Notes: generated by a model not told the origin, from the sequence alone. Positions 36,815 through 46,219 are shown, counted from the first letter of the stretch. The stretch: 64,000 nucleotides of DNA from Methanobacterium sp. UBA375 (GCA_002495625.1 DAGC01000004.1:57870-121869); one strand, 5' to 3'. A program made the numbers and translations.

Positions 36815-36818
36815 TTAA

Positions 36819-37496
36819 ATGGATATAACAACGTTAGGTGGACAGCTTTTAGGTATCATCCCCTTGGGAGATATTGTTTTATACGTAACCACGTTTAACC
36901 TGTTTATGTTTGCCGCTGCACTGGTCTTCACCGTCCTCATTGCCATGAGCAAGACGGAAAAACAGGTAGAGGCAGAATTTGGAACTCTAAATGATAGAGA
37001 AAAAAAGGTCGGTAAAGATGAATTTAAAGTCCGCAGGTTCCTGTCCATAATATGTGGTCTGGCCACCGCGGGAGCCATGATAACTGGAGACCTCTTCAAC
37101 TTCACACTCTTCGTGACTTTAATTGGAATAGTTAACATTGGAATAGTATCCGCTGTAAAAGAGGTGGATGTTTTAGACTCCGCATTTCAATACGGTATAA
37201 TAGCTATGCTGGCCACGTTACCCCTGTTTGGAGGGGCGGCCTTGATACTCGCTGCAACAGGGACACTCAGTATGTTCGAAATTGTAAACATTCCCAGCAC
37301 GGCCATGATGATATTTGGCTCCATACTGTTATTTATAGGCGTAGCTGGTGAATCTGGCGTGGCACCGTTTTTTGCAACCAAAGCAGAAATGTTCCGCACT
37401 GCCGGGTCACCATTTCTAGTGATAATACATTTGAGCTCATTACTGGTTATTGTAAGGGCTATAGAAGTAATCCTACTGATTAGCAAACCGTTTTAG
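36819..37496 (+). CDS. ehaH: Energy-converting hydrogenase A subunit EhaH
   Basis: 225 residues, about six helices with a charged cytoplasmic loop after the second (SKTEKQVEAEFGTLNDREKKVGKDEFKVRRF). TGDLFNFTLFVTLIGIVNIG and GVAGESGVAPFFATKAEM resemble a shortened antiporter-type subunit (NuoL/N, EchA core), one of the two conserved membrane subunits described for Eha. AAGGAG precedes the ATG. Confidence 0.9.
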   Translation: MDITTLGGQLLGIIPLGDIVLYVTTFNLFMFAAALVFTVLIAMSKTEKQVEAEFGTLNDREKKVGKDEFKVRRFLSIICGLATAGAMITGDLFNFTLFVTLIGIVNIGIVSAVKEVDVLDSAFQYGIIAMLATLPLFGGAALILAATGTLSMFEIVNIPSTAMMIFGSILLFIGVAGESGVAPFFATKAEMFRTAGSPFLVIIHLSSLLVIVRAIEVILLISKPF

Positions 37497-37530
37497 AAGA
37501 AATAAGAATCTAAGTCTAAGGTGAAAATAG

Positions 37531-37746
37531 ATGGACAAAATAAAAAGTATTGGTTGGATTATTATTGTAATTTCAGCAGTAGCTATCCTGTATGCTTTAA
37601 TATTCAATCCAGCCGCTTGGATAGTTTATGCAATTTCTCTGATATTTATACCCCTATTCATCCTTTCCTTGGGATTAATTTCCATGGCCCAGGGCAAGAA
37701 AGAAGATGATGAAGATAAAACAAAGGAACCATTTATTGGTTATTAG
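37531..37746 (+). CDS. ehaI: Energy-converting hydrogenase A subunit EhaI
   Basis: 71 residues with two membrane helices and an acidic tail (KKEDDEDKTKEPFIGY). GGTGAAA lies just before the ATG. It is assigned by its size and its place between ehaH and ehaJ. Confidence 0.82.
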   Translation: MDKIKSIGWIIIVISAVAILYALIFNPAAWIVYAISLIFIPLFILSLGLISMAQGKKEDDEDKTKEPFIGY

Positions 37747-37782
37747 ATTAAATTAAAAATTCAAGTTTAACTGGTGAAAAGA

Positions 37783-38649
37783 ATGAATTTGATGGCAGAT
37801 ATCCTATTGAACGTCACTATAGCGTTCCTTGTAGGCAGCGTCCTCTTCGGAATACAAAGAAAGGTCATGGCCAGGATACAGCTCCGGCCAGGACCGCCAA
37901 TAATCCAGCACCTGCTGCACACCATGAAATTTTTCATAAAAGAAACAGTATTTCCAAAGACAGCAGCCATGCCCTTTTACGTGGTTATAACTGTAATACT
38001 CTGCGCAATATGGGTTGCTGCAGTGATTGTAGGTCCTGTAACCCAGGGACCCCTTTTACTGCTCTTTGCCATATTTGCCATTCATAAAATAGTAGAACAC
38101 AACGCAGGCTCCTCATCTGGTTCGCCCTATGGTAAACTTAGCTGTGTAAGGGCTGTGTTTTCAGCAGCAGCTGAGTTACCCCTGTTTGCGGTTTTAATTA
38201 TCATCTTTCTTCAAACTGGGACCATGCAGCTGAGCACTATAGTAGCCTATCAGGCAGAGCACGGTGCACTGATCTTCACCCTGCCACTGGCAGCTATGAT
38301 GTTCATCGCACTTATAATATCCAAATCCTACTACTATTCCCCCTTAAATATTACTCTGGCAAAGGATATTGTCTCCGGATTTGAAACAGAACACTTCGGT
38401 ATGCTTCGTGGGTTCATAATGATTTCAGAGGCCATCACCTGGTACATGCTCTTATGGGTATTTTTAACGGTGTTCTTCGGAGCTTTAAGTCCACTTATGT
38501 ACCTTATTGGAATGGTGATACTAACCGCACTTATAGGTGCCGTAAATGCACTCACACCAATTCTGAACCCCAACCATTCTGTAATGACTGAAATTACACT
38601 GGCCTTTATAGGAATAGTTGGATCTATAATCATGATGTTTTACATCTAA
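37783..38649 (+). CDS. ehaJ: Energy-converting hydrogenase A subunit EhaJ (NuoH-like)
   Basis: 288 residues, about eight helices. GIQRKVMARIQLRPGPPIIQHLLHTMKFFIKE is the NuoH/EchB signature loop that contacts the hydrogenase module and forms the quinone-site remnant of complex I. EFAE-like acidic positions are represented by the loop before PLFAVLI. It is the second conserved membrane subunit of Eha. ATG 37783 is chosen because GGTGA lies five bases before it and overlaps GTG 37774. Confidence 0.93.
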   Translation: MNLMADILLNVTIAFLVGSVLFGIQRKVMARIQLRPGPPIIQHLLHTMKFFIKETVFPKTAAMPFYVVITVILCAIWVAAVIVGPVTQGPLLLLFAIFAIHKIVEHNAGSSSGSPYGKLSCVRAVFSAAAELPLFAVLIIIFLQTGTMQLSTIVAYQAEHGALIFTLPLAAMMFIALIISKSYYYSPLNITLAKDIVSGFETEHFGMLRGFIMISEAITWYMLLWVFLTVFFGALSPLMYLIGMVILTALIGAVNALTPILNPNHSVMTEITLAFIGIVGSIIMMFYI

Positions 38650-38687
38650 ATGAACTATAAATAAAAGTTATAAGGAGAATATGGAAA

Positions 38688-38945
38688 ATGGAACGAGAAA
38701 ATGATTTATTGTTCTTAATGGTGTTAACCATAGTTGGAGCGATACTGGCCAGTAGTTTAGCTGTCATTATACAGAGGACAGTAGTGTTGCCATTGACCAT
38801 AGCGATTACTCTCATCTTGATCTTCACAGCACTGCTTACCCGAAAGAAAACAGTCCATATGGCGGAGAAATTGGAAACCCTGGCCATGGCAGTGGCTCTA
38901 ATAGCATTCATAATATCGTTTATATATCTTTTCAGACCAGCATAG
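38688..38945 (+). CDS. ehaK: Energy-converting hydrogenase A subunit EhaK
   Basis: 85 residues with three membrane helices and a short basic loop (TRKKTVHMAEKLE). AAGGAG lies upstream. It is assigned by order and size. Confidence 0.85.
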   Translation: MERENDLLFLMVLTIVGAILASSLAVIIQRTVVLPLTIAITLILIFTALLTRKKTVHMAEKLETLAMAVALIAFIISFIYLFRPA

Positions 38946-38955
38946 GTGAAAATCA

Positions 38956-39279
38956 ATGGAAACTCAGATTTATTTAGTATACATACTTTCATTTGTACTA
39001 GGATCCATAGTCGGACTGGTGCTCAGTTATAAGAAGTATACAGAACCGTTTGTTAGAAAAAATATAGATGTTGCCGCCCTTGTACTGGCCATAATAGGCT
39101 GGGTCCTGGCCTTGAATTTCGCACTCATCCCCATAATTCCGGACTACATCTCTATAACTGTGGGAGTGTTCCTGTTTGCCATGGTTATAGGAATGAGACC
39201 AGGATATGGAAGATATGAAACTGTAATCGGGTTTCTAGTAGCTGGAATAATCTGGATACTGAGGACGGTTTTATCATGA
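38956..39279 (+). CDS. ehaL: Energy-converting hydrogenase A subunit EhaL
   Basis: 107 residues with three to four helices and the conserved loop SYKKYTEPFVRKNIDVAALVLAIIGW and GMRPGYGRYET. The stop overlaps the ehaM start (ATGA). It is assigned by order and size. Confidence 0.87.
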   Translation: METQIYLVYILSFVLGSIVGLVLSYKKYTEPFVRKNIDVAALVLAIIGWVLALNFALIPIIPDYISITVGVFLFAMVIGMRPGYGRYETVIGFLVAGIIWILRTVLS

Positions 39280-39851
39280 ATCCCCATGATGAGGAAATAA
39301 AGAAAACTGATGAGGAAACAAATACTTCAGAAGAACAAGAAGTCTCCTCAAAAGAAGTGGAAATGAACACCTCAGAAGAGGAAACTGATTCCTCAGTAGA
39401 TGAAATTTCCCCAGAAATAGAGGAAGAATTTGAAGAAGAAATCAAATTCGAGAAGGAAGCACCAGCAGCCAGTGAAGAAGAACTACGCCTTAGAATGAAA
39501 ATGAGGATACTTAAAAGTTACAAATGGCAGGAAGATATAATAATCCCCTTTTCAAAGGAACTTGAAATTTCACCAGAAGAACTGGAAGAGATCCTGATGA
39601 AAAGGCTGGACATGTCCAGTCTGGAAGCATTACAACCCCGATTTGAATCATCCAGGCTAAGATGCACCAAAGAAAAGATACATTCCGATTTAAAGCTCTG
39701 CTGGCTTTCTGATGTTATGGATCTTTTAACAGAAGAGGAAACAGAACAGATGAAAAATAAAGTAGCCTTCAAAATCTTCAAAGAAGATAAATCTTACGAA
39801 GAAGCCCTGGAAGAAGGTAGAAAAGAGCTGGTAGAGTACTTGAAACGATAG
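39276..39851 (+). CDS. ehaM: Energy-converting hydrogenase A subunit EhaM
   Basis: 191 residues and hydrophilic. The C-terminal 120 residues (LRLRMKMRILKSYKWQEDIIIPFSKELEISPEELEEILMKRLDMSSLEALQPRFES) match the DUF1959-type domain known from EhaM. The N-terminal 65 residues are low-complexity Glu/Ser/Thr with repeated N-T-S-E-E and are probably disordered. It is a peripheral cytoplasmic subunit. A 141-base gap follows, with a repeated TTTGCACTTAAA (39853 and 39875), the only sizeable break before the catalytic genes. Confidence 0.88.
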   Translation: MNPHDEEIKKTDEETNTSEEQEVSSKEVEMNTSEEETDSSVDEISPEIEEEFEEEIKFEKEAPAASEEELRLRMKMRILKSYKWQEDIIIPFSKELEISPEELEEILMKRLDMSSLEALQPRFESSRLRCTKEKIHSDLKLCWLSDVMDLLTEEETEQMKNKVAFKIFKEDKSYEEALEEGRKELVEYLKR

Positions 39852-39992
39852 TTTGCACTTAAAGAACACGATGCTTTGCACTTAAAAAATTTACGAATAA
39901 AAAATTTATAAAAAATTTAATCATGGAAATAGATTTGCCAATAAAAATTCAATTCAATCATGTGAAAAAAAATTTGAGGTAGTAAAGGTAAA

Positions 39993-40526
39993 ATGTTGGA
40001 TTCCCTTAAAGACATCATACGAAAAAGTTCCATTCACGCTTGTTTAGTAAGCACCGGAGGGTGTAATGGCTGCGACATAGAAGTGGTGGCACTGCTTTCC
40101 CCAAGATACGATCTAGAGCAGTATGGAATTTACTTTCATAACAACCCCCGTGAAGCAGATGTTATACTCATCGCCGGTGCAGTGACCGAACAATGGAGAG
40201 AGAAATTGCAGAGAATATACGCTAAAGCCCCTGAACCTAAAGTAGTGGTTGCTATAGGAAACTGTCCATTATCTGGTGATGTATTTAATCAGGAGGGCTC
40301 CAGTGTTTACGCACCAGTCAGCGACTTTATACCGGTGGATGCGGAAGTCTCCGGATGCCCACCCCGACCATCAGAAATATTAGCAGCCATCTTAGCCGTG
40401 GGACCCGATGCCATAGCTGCTAAAGGAAGGCTAGCTAAGGGGGACCAGAAAGCTGAAGCAAGCGAGGAAGCTGAAATGAATCAAAAAGCTGAAGCGAGTC
40501 AGAAAGAAGGGGAGGAGAAAGTATGA
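39993..40526 (+). CDS. ehaN: Eha [NiFe]-hydrogenase small subunit EhaN
   Basis: 177 residues, homologous to the NuoB-like small subunit. Cysteines in GGCNGCD, AIGNCPLSG and SGCPPRP are the ligands of the proximal [4Fe-4S] cluster. The last 30 residues are a Lys/Glu/Ala tail with a repeated QKAEAS, not part of the usual fold. It overlaps ehaO by four bases. It passes electrons between the NiFe site of EhaO and the polyferredoxins. Confidence 0.95.
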   Translation: MLDSLKDIIRKSSIHACLVSTGGCNGCDIEVVALLSPRYDLEQYGIYFHNNPREADVILIAGAVTEQWREKLQRIYAKAPEPKVVVAIGNCPLSGDVFNQEGSSVYAPVSDFIPVDAEVSGCPPRPSEILAAILAVGPDAIAAKGRLAKGDQKAEASEEAEMNQKAEASQKEGEEKV

Positions 40527-41677
40527 TATTGCCCATAGGACCGGTCCACCCTGCATTGAAGGAACCCCTCCGATTGAAACTTAAAACCAGGGGTGAAAAA
40601 GTATTAGAAGCTGAAATTGACTATGGATACGTTCACCGTGGTATCGAAAGGGTGATGAAAGGTAAAACCTGGCAGAAAGGAATATACCTCTCTGAGAGGG
40701 TTTGTGGAATCTGTTCCTACATCCACACCCAGACATTCGCCGAAACTTTCGAGAAAATAGCAGGAGAAAGAGCACCGCTACGCGCCCAGTTCCTGCGGGT
40801 ACTTACCAATGAACTCGACAGGATCCAAAGCCACCTCCTGGCCAACTCAACCTACTTCAAAATCTTAGAACACGAAACCCTCTTCATGTACATGTTATAC
40901 CTTCGAGAGCCGATAATGGATGCCATCGAACTATTAACTGGAAACAGGGTTAACATGGGCTGGAACGTGGTTGGCGGAGTGAAGATGGATGCAAACCAGT
41001 CACATCTGGACAGCATACTCAAGATAATCCTGAATTTAGAGTCTGAATTTGACAGATACGTGGAGATGTTCGACCACGGACCAATGATGGGCCTCAGATC
41101 CCATGATGTGGGGAAAATGACCCGTGAAGAGGCCATAAAAGCCAGGGCAGTGGGACCAATAGGAAGAGCTTCCGGACTAAAACATGATCTGAGAGAACAG
41201 CACCATACCTACCAGGACCACTTCGACTGGAAAGTAATCTGGAGAAAGGATATGGACAATTACGCCAGGACCATGAACAGATTCGATGAAATAACAGAAT
41301 CCATAAAACTCATAAAACAGGTCATAAACAACCTCCCTGAAGGAGAGGTAAGAAAACAGATACAAATCCCAGCAGGATACGGTGAGTGGAGAAGCGAAGC
41401 ACCAAGGGGAGAGGTGACCTACATGATAGAAACCAATGGAAACCTCATAAAAAACGTTTCCATCAGAACACCCAGCATAATGAACATAGACGCCTGCGCC
41501 AAGTACATGTTGAAGGATGTAGCCACTGTTGCCGATGCACTAGCCACCTATGCCAGTGTAGATCCATGCATTGCCTGTACAGAGAGGGTGGTAATAGTGG
41601 ATGAAACTGGTAAAGGCCAGGAATACGTTTATCCAGATTATAATATTCCCTACTTGAAAGATAAAACAGATGATTAA
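40523..41677 (+). CDS. ehaO: Eha [NiFe]-hydrogenase large subunit EhaO
   Basis: 384 residues. The four Ni/Fe ligand cysteines are present: RVCGIC (Cys61 and Cys64) and DPCIAC (Cys349 and Cys352). PIGPVHPALKEP and DYGYVHRGIERVMKGKTW are typical of the complex I-related group 4 hydrogenases. It has about 30 residues after the C-terminal motif. The enzyme oxidises H2 and reduces ferredoxin, driven by the ion gradient. The active-site motifs leave little doubt. Confidence 0.97.
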   Translation: MILPIGPVHPALKEPLRLKLKTRGEKVLEAEIDYGYVHRGIERVMKGKTWQKGIYLSERVCGICSYIHTQTFAETFEKIAGERAPLRAQFLRVLTNELDRIQSHLLANSTYFKILEHETLFMYMLYLREPIMDAIELLTGNRVNMGWNVVGGVKMDANQSHLDSILKIILNLESEFDRYVEMFDHGPMMGLRSHDVGKMTREEAIKARAVGPIGRASGLKHDLREQHHTYQDHFDWKVIWRKDMDNYARTMNRFDEITESIKLIKQVINNLPEGEVRKQIQIPAGYGEWRSEAPRGEVTYMIETNGNLIKNVSIRTPSIMNIDACAKYMLKDVATVADALATYASVDPCIACTERVVIVDETGKGQEYVYPDYNIPYLKDKTDD

Positions 41678-41767
41678 TTCCTTCGGAGATAAAAACGAGG
41701 ATTAATTCTTTCAAAAACAAAAAACGAGGATTAAAAGAAGTTAATCAAATTCCCAAATTGATGTCTT

Positions 41768-42805
41768 ATGTCTTCCGTAATATGGTATCTATACGAATTT
41801 GCCAGAAAATCATGGGCAGAAAAATTTGCAAATGCCAGAACTGACCAGGAGATAATGGAAACTCCTTCCAGGTTCAGAGACTTCCCCCAGGTCAGGAAAG
41901 AGTACTGTATCGCTTGTGGGGCTTGTACGGCCGCCTGTCCAGCACCTATGGCCATTAAACTGGTGCGAACCAGTGACAGCGCCCATGAAGAGGGTATCAC
42001 CTATCCCATTATAAACACCAGGGGATGCATCAGATGCGGTTTCTGCGCCGAAGTATGCCCCACCGATCCTAAAACCCTGCTCTGCGGTGAAAACCATCTT
42101 ATCCGGGAGAAATTCACCATACTACCCGTTGATAAGATGTTCGTAATCGATGATTACTTGTGCATACGCTGTAAAAAGTGTATAAAAACCTGCAGCGAGA
42201 TAGCCGGTGCCATATCAGAAGTGGATAAAAAACCGGTGATAGATCAATCCAAATGTATTGGTTGTGGGGAGTGCATCAAGAACTGTCCAGTGAAAGGAGC
42301 TATAAAGGGTATATTCATAGAAAATGTGGAAGAACAGAAGGCCATAATCAATATGGTTGTGGATGCCCTGGAAGCCAGGATAGAAGCCGATCAGGATAAA
42401 ATAATGGAATTAGAACCAGAAGAAATTTATAAAATAGATTTCCCCACCCAGGAACTTGTAGATGAAGCCCGGAAGATCATCCCCAACGATGAATTAATCA
42501 GAGATAGCATAGAAAAGGTAACCGACCGTCTGAAGATGAGAATAGTAACCTGGGATGATGAAAAATGTACCAACTGCCGCTTATGTGTCGGTGAATGTCC
42601 GTCCGGGGCCATAACCTATGACGAAGAAAAAGGTGTGCAGAGAAATCCGGATAAATGTCTCAGATGCAGTATCTGTTACCAGACCTGTCCCTTCGGTGTG
42701 GCCGGATTTTACGTGGCCAGATTCCTGCTAACGGAGACCGCCCTTGAAGATGGTGTAATAAAAATCACCGTGAAACCTTCACAGTTACCCATAGGAGTTG
42801 ATTAA
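41768..42805 (+). CDS. ehaP: Eha polyferredoxin EhaP (six [4Fe-4S])
   Basis: 345 residues with six cluster motifs: CIACGACTAACP, CIRCGFCAEVCP, CIRCKKCIKTCS, CIGCGECIKNCP, CTNCRLCVGECP and CLRCSICYQTCP. This is the count reported for the 6[4Fe-4S] polyferredoxin of Methanothermobacter Eha. A helical segment of about 75 residues separates the fourth and fifth motifs. It overlaps ehaQ. The 90-base gap before it holds two copies of AAACGAGGATTAA. Confidence 0.95.
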   Translation: MSSVIWYLYEFARKSWAEKFANARTDQEIMETPSRFRDFPQVRKEYCIACGACTAACPAPMAIKLVRTSDSAHEEGITYPIINTRGCIRCGFCAEVCPTDPKTLLCGENHLIREKFTILPVDKMFVIDDYLCIRCKKCIKTCSEIAGAISEVDKKPVIDQSKCIGCGECIKNCPVKGAIKGIFIENVEEQKAIINMVVDALEARIEADQDKIMELEPEEIYKIDFPTQELVDEARKIIPNDELIRDSIEKVTDRLKMRIVTWDDEKCTNCRLCVGECPSGAITYDEEKGVQRNPDKCLRCSICYQTCPFGVAGFYVARFLLTETALEDGVIKITVKPSQLPIGVD

Positions 42806-44177
42806 AATTCCACAAACAAGTGTAAAAAACACTAAAACGACTTCCAGAAGACTGAATAAACCACTCAGGGAAGTGGATGTAGAATATGAGGTCGATAAAA
42901 GTAAGTGTCAGCAGTGTACTGAACGACCATGTCTTCTTTCATGTCCAGTAAATGCCATTGCCGAGATACCCCCAGATAAACATATCGAAATCAACGACAG
43001 ATGTGTAGGATGTGTTTTATGCCGGGAAGCCTGCCCCTACGATGCTATAAAAATGAAGACCACCATGGCAGAGCCTATAAGGGAGAACGTCCCCAACATT
43101 AATATAAAACTGTGCAGACAGTGCGGAGCATGTGTACAGGCCTGTAAAACCGGAGCAATACACCTGGAATCCACAGGTACCGAAGCGGCCCATAGTGTAA
43201 TAGATGAAGATAAATGCGTCCGCTGTGGCTACTGCGCCCGGGTCTGCCCCACAGAAGCCATAAAGTACGGTGAAATACTGCCCAGATCAGTGGTGGGTGG
43301 TAAGGCTGTGGTGGTGAACCAGAAAAAATGTATAGGCTGCATGACCTGCACCCGGGTCTGCCCCTCCAGAGGGGCTATAAACGTGGGTGAGATAAGTAAA
43401 CTACCCTATATAAACCCGGCATACTGTGCCAGATGCGAAGAATGCATGAACGTCTGCCCCAGCACGGCCATAAAATATTCTTCCAGGAAGAGGGCCTATA
43501 AAGAGTATAATAAGATTAAAACCATGGAGATAGTATCGGAAATCCTGGAAAAAGACGCAAGTAAACTTTCAAAAAACGCAAGCCGTGTAAACTACATCTT
43601 CAATAAAATTTCCCGTGAAGTAAGCGCCAGCCATGATGAAGAAGAATTTGAAGAAGACGTAACCGAACTGGTAGAAGATGAAATCAAGGGCATGGTGGAC
43701 GGAGGCCTGGAAATAGATGACATCGGTGAGATAATAGAGAAAACCCATCCTAAAAGGGAAAAAACAGTTATAGATGAAAACTGCATAGCCTGCGGTGTCT
43801 GCATAGATCAATGCCCCATAAACTGTATAAAGCTTCACGCACCACTACCCATCCATATAATAGAAGGATGTGTTTTCTGCGGACGCTGCGTTGCAGCCTG
43901 CCCATTCGATGCCATAAATATTACTGAAGAACACTTCGTTACCCGGGATGGAAGGATATACTTCACCAGGGAGAAGATCAAAGGCCCCAGAGAAGGAGAA
44001 GTAGTGATAGATAATACCGCCTGCCAGCAATGTGGTGTGTGCGTAAACAGATGCCCGGAAGATGCCTTAAGCTTTGAAGATGATACACTGGTCGTTGACA
44101 AGGACAAATGTATCTTATGTGCAGAGTGTGAAGGAATATGTCCATTAAACGCCATTAAATTGGATGTAAAAAACTAG
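42798..44177 (+). CDS. ehaQ: Eha polyferredoxin EhaQ (ten [4Fe-4S])
   Basis: About 457 residues with ten cluster motifs: CQQCTERPCLLSCP, CVGCVLCREACP, CRQCGACVQACK, CVRCGYCARVCP, CIGCMTCTRVCP, CARCEECMNVCP, CIACGVCIDQCP, CVFCGRCVAACP, CQQCGVCVNRCP and CILCAECEGICP. It should carry electrons to a soluble acceptor in the methanogenic pathway. The start is unusual: TTG 42798 lies inside the AGGAGTTGAT ribosome site, which is correctly spaced for an ATT codon at 42807. Confidence 0.95.
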   Translation: MIKIPQTSVKNTKTTSRRLNKPLREVDVEYEVDKSKCQQCTERPCLLSCPVNAIAEIPPDKHIEINDRCVGCVLCREACPYDAIKMKTTMAEPIRENVPNINIKLCRQCGACVQACKTGAIHLESTGTEAAHSVIDEDKCVRCGYCARVCPTEAIKYGEILPRSVVGGKAVVVNQKKCIGCMTCTRVCPSRGAINVGEISKLPYINPAYCARCEECMNVCPSTAIKYSSRKRAYKEYNKIKTMEIVSEILEKDASKLSKNASRVNYIFNKISREVSASHDEEEFEEDVTELVEDEIKGMVDGGLEIDDIGEIIEKTHPKREKTVIDENCIACGVCIDQCPINCIKLHAPLPIHIIEGCVFCGRCVAACPFDAINITEEHFVTRDGRIYFTREKIKGPREGEVVIDNTACQQCGVCVNRCPEDALSFEDDTLVVDKDKCILCAECEGICPLNAIKLDVKN

Positions 44178-44263
44178 TATTTCTTTGAGAAAGAAAATTA
44201 GTAATTCTTAGGAAGAAAAACCAGTGTCATACAAATTTAATTTTAACAAGGGAGGAACAAAAA

Positions 44264-45289
44264 TTGAACCGGAGATTTTTTGTTTCCGACTGTGAAGGTC
44301 CCCTATCTATAAATGACAATGCCTTTGAACTTTCAGGCAAATACATAGATGATGGAGAAAAATTTTTCCAGATAGTCAGTAGATACGATGACATCCTGGC
44401 AGATGAAATCAAAAGACCAGGATATAATGCCGGTGGCACTTTAAAATTGATTCTTCCCTTTCTAAAGGCGTATGGCGCTACCAATGAGGATATAACCCGG
44501 TTCTCCGAGGAAACTATCCTCATGGTCCCTGGGGCCCGGGACACCCTCCAGTTCGTGTACTGCACCATGCCCTCCTTTATTGTAAGCACCAGTTACCAGC
44601 AGTATATACAGGCCCTGTGCAATTTAACAGGGTTTCCCTTTGAAAATACCTATTCCACCCTGTTAGACATGGATAAATATTCTTTAACCCCAAGAGAAGA
44701 AACCAGATTGATGGAACTAAGGGAAGATGTCTTGAATGATCAAAGCTTCGAGAATCTGGAGAAGATATTCTGGGAATTAATACCCCAAATGTCAATAGGT
44801 AAAATCATAGAAGATGTAGACCCGGTTGGCGGAGAGGGAAAAAAGGAAACTGTAAAGGATATCATGGAAAGATTCCAGTTTCAGGCATCTGATCTGATGT
44901 ATGTGGGAGATAGTATAACCGATGTCCAGCCGTTAAGATATGCTTTAGAAAAAGGAGGATTATCAGTAGCATTTAATGGTAATGGATACGCTATTGATGA
45001 GACAAAAATAGCGATCATGGCCGATAACACTCTTCCTATATCTATCCTGGCAGACCTCTTTAACAAAGGAGGTAGGGAAGAGGTAATTGAATTTGTAAAC
45101 CAATTTAAAGAAGAACCACAGCGTGCTTTGTATGATTACCCTGTGGATTCACAGCTAGCCCGTAAATATCCCAAGATGTCCAATATCCAGATGAGTATAG
45201 TGGACGATGAAAACAGGGAGAAGATAAAAGAGGAAAGCCTTAAATACCGTAAAAATGTTCGGGGAGAATCTATAGGGGGGTTAGGATAA
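44264..45289 (+). CDS. ehaR: HAD-like protein of the eha operon (EhaR-type)
   Basis: 341 residues. FFVSDCEGPLSIND replaces the usual D-x-D-G-T of HAD hydrolases with D-C-E-G-P; VSTSYQQY, the Lys in GGEGKKETV and MYVGDSITDVQPL are the other HAD motifs. A large helical cap lies between (residues 60-200). A phosphatase-like activity is possible, but the altered first motif leaves this open. A protein of this kind lies after ehaQ in related genomes and is annotated EhaR; the letter is from memory. The TTG start follows GGGAGG. Confidence 0.8.
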   Translation: MNRRFFVSDCEGPLSINDNAFELSGKYIDDGEKFFQIVSRYDDILADEIKRPGYNAGGTLKLILPFLKAYGATNEDITRFSEETILMVPGARDTLQFVYCTMPSFIVSTSYQQYIQALCNLTGFPFENTYSTLLDMDKYSLTPREETRLMELREDVLNDQSFENLEKIFWELIPQMSIGKIIEDVDPVGGEGKKETVKDIMERFQFQASDLMYVGDSITDVQPLRYALEKGGLSVAFNGNGYAIDETKIAIMADNTLPISILADLFNKGGREEVIEFVNQFKEEPQRALYDYPVDSQLARKYPKMSNIQMSIVDDENREKIKEESLKYRKNVRGESIGGLG

Positions 45290-45290
45290 G

Positions 45291-46190
45291 ATGGTTACGT
45301 TAGAATATGAATCAAAGCTTGAAGATACCTATGCCGAAGCATTCACCGGGATATACTGCCGGGTGATGATCACCGCCGATGATGAAGAAACCCTGAAAAG
45401 AGCAGCCTACGATGCTACTGCCACACCAGGTACAGTAATCGGTAGGGTAGAAGGGGGTATAGAATCCTGGCTGGATGAAAAAGAAACCCCTGACAGTAGG
45501 AAGGGTGTGATAGTCCAGTTCTGGTATGATAACCGGGACATAGAGAAGTTTGATGTGGAGTTATCCTACCGCATCCGACAGGACATACTGGTTAAGCCTT
45601 TCACCAGGGTATTCGATGCATCAATAAATCCGGAAGGATACATCGACACCATGAAACAGGTCGGCCACTGTGGAGATGGCTTTGAATGGATGGATAAATT
45701 GTTCGGCCGGGACATGATAGTGGTGCCCATAGCCATACCTGACTTCATGATCGAACGTAAACTAGGCTACTCAACGGGAATAATGGGGGCTAATTTTTGG
45801 TACATGTGTAAAACTAAAGATGCAGTTTTAAATACCGGTAGGAAAGCTCTAAAAGCTATAGATAAAGTCGAAGGTGCTATCACCCCATTCGATATCTGCT
45901 CTGCAGCTTCAAAGCCGGAGACCAACTATCCATGGATCGGCCCTACCACAAACCACCCCTACTGTCCATCCCTCAGATCGGTACTGGATGAGGAGTCTAA
46001 AGTCCCGGTGGATGTAGCCTACATACCGGAAATAGTGATTAACGGGGTAAACGCTGAAGCAGTTCGTGAAGCTATGAAGGCAGGTATACTGGCAGTTCTC
46101 GATGACGAGGCTGTTTTAAGGGTTTCAGCCGGTAACTACCAGGGCCAGCTGGGTGATCATAAGATTTACATAAAGGAGCTGTTCAGGTAA
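45291..46190 (+). CDS. Formylmethanofuran:H4MPT formyltransferase homologue (FtrII-type)
   Basis: 299 residues of the Ftr family: EDTYAEAFTGIYCRVMITADDEETLKRAAYDATATPGTVIGRVEGGIE at the N-terminus, GYSTGIMGANFWYMCKT and FDICSAASKPETNYPWIGPTTNH in the second half. Ftr moves the formyl group from formylmethanofuran to tetrahydromethanopterin. A second copy next to eha is known in Methanothermobacter (FtrII), and its activity is uncertain. It starts one base after the HAD gene, so it belongs to the eha transcript. Confidence 0.9.
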   Translation: MVTLEYESKLEDTYAEAFTGIYCRVMITADDEETLKRAAYDATATPGTVIGRVEGGIESWLDEKETPDSRKGVIVQFWYDNRDIEKFDVELSYRIRQDILVKPFTRVFDASINPEGYIDTMKQVGHCGDGFEWMDKLFGRDMIVVPIAIPDFMIERKLGYSTGIMGANFWYMCKTKDAVLNTGRKALKAIDKVEGAITPFDICSAASKPETNYPWIGPTTNHPYCPSLRSVLDEESKVPVDVAYIPEIVINGVNAEAVREAMKAGILAVLDDEAVLRVSAGNYQGQLGDHKIYIKELFR

Positions 46191-46219
46191 GGAATAGTTT
46201 AGGAATAAGGAGCAGATAA

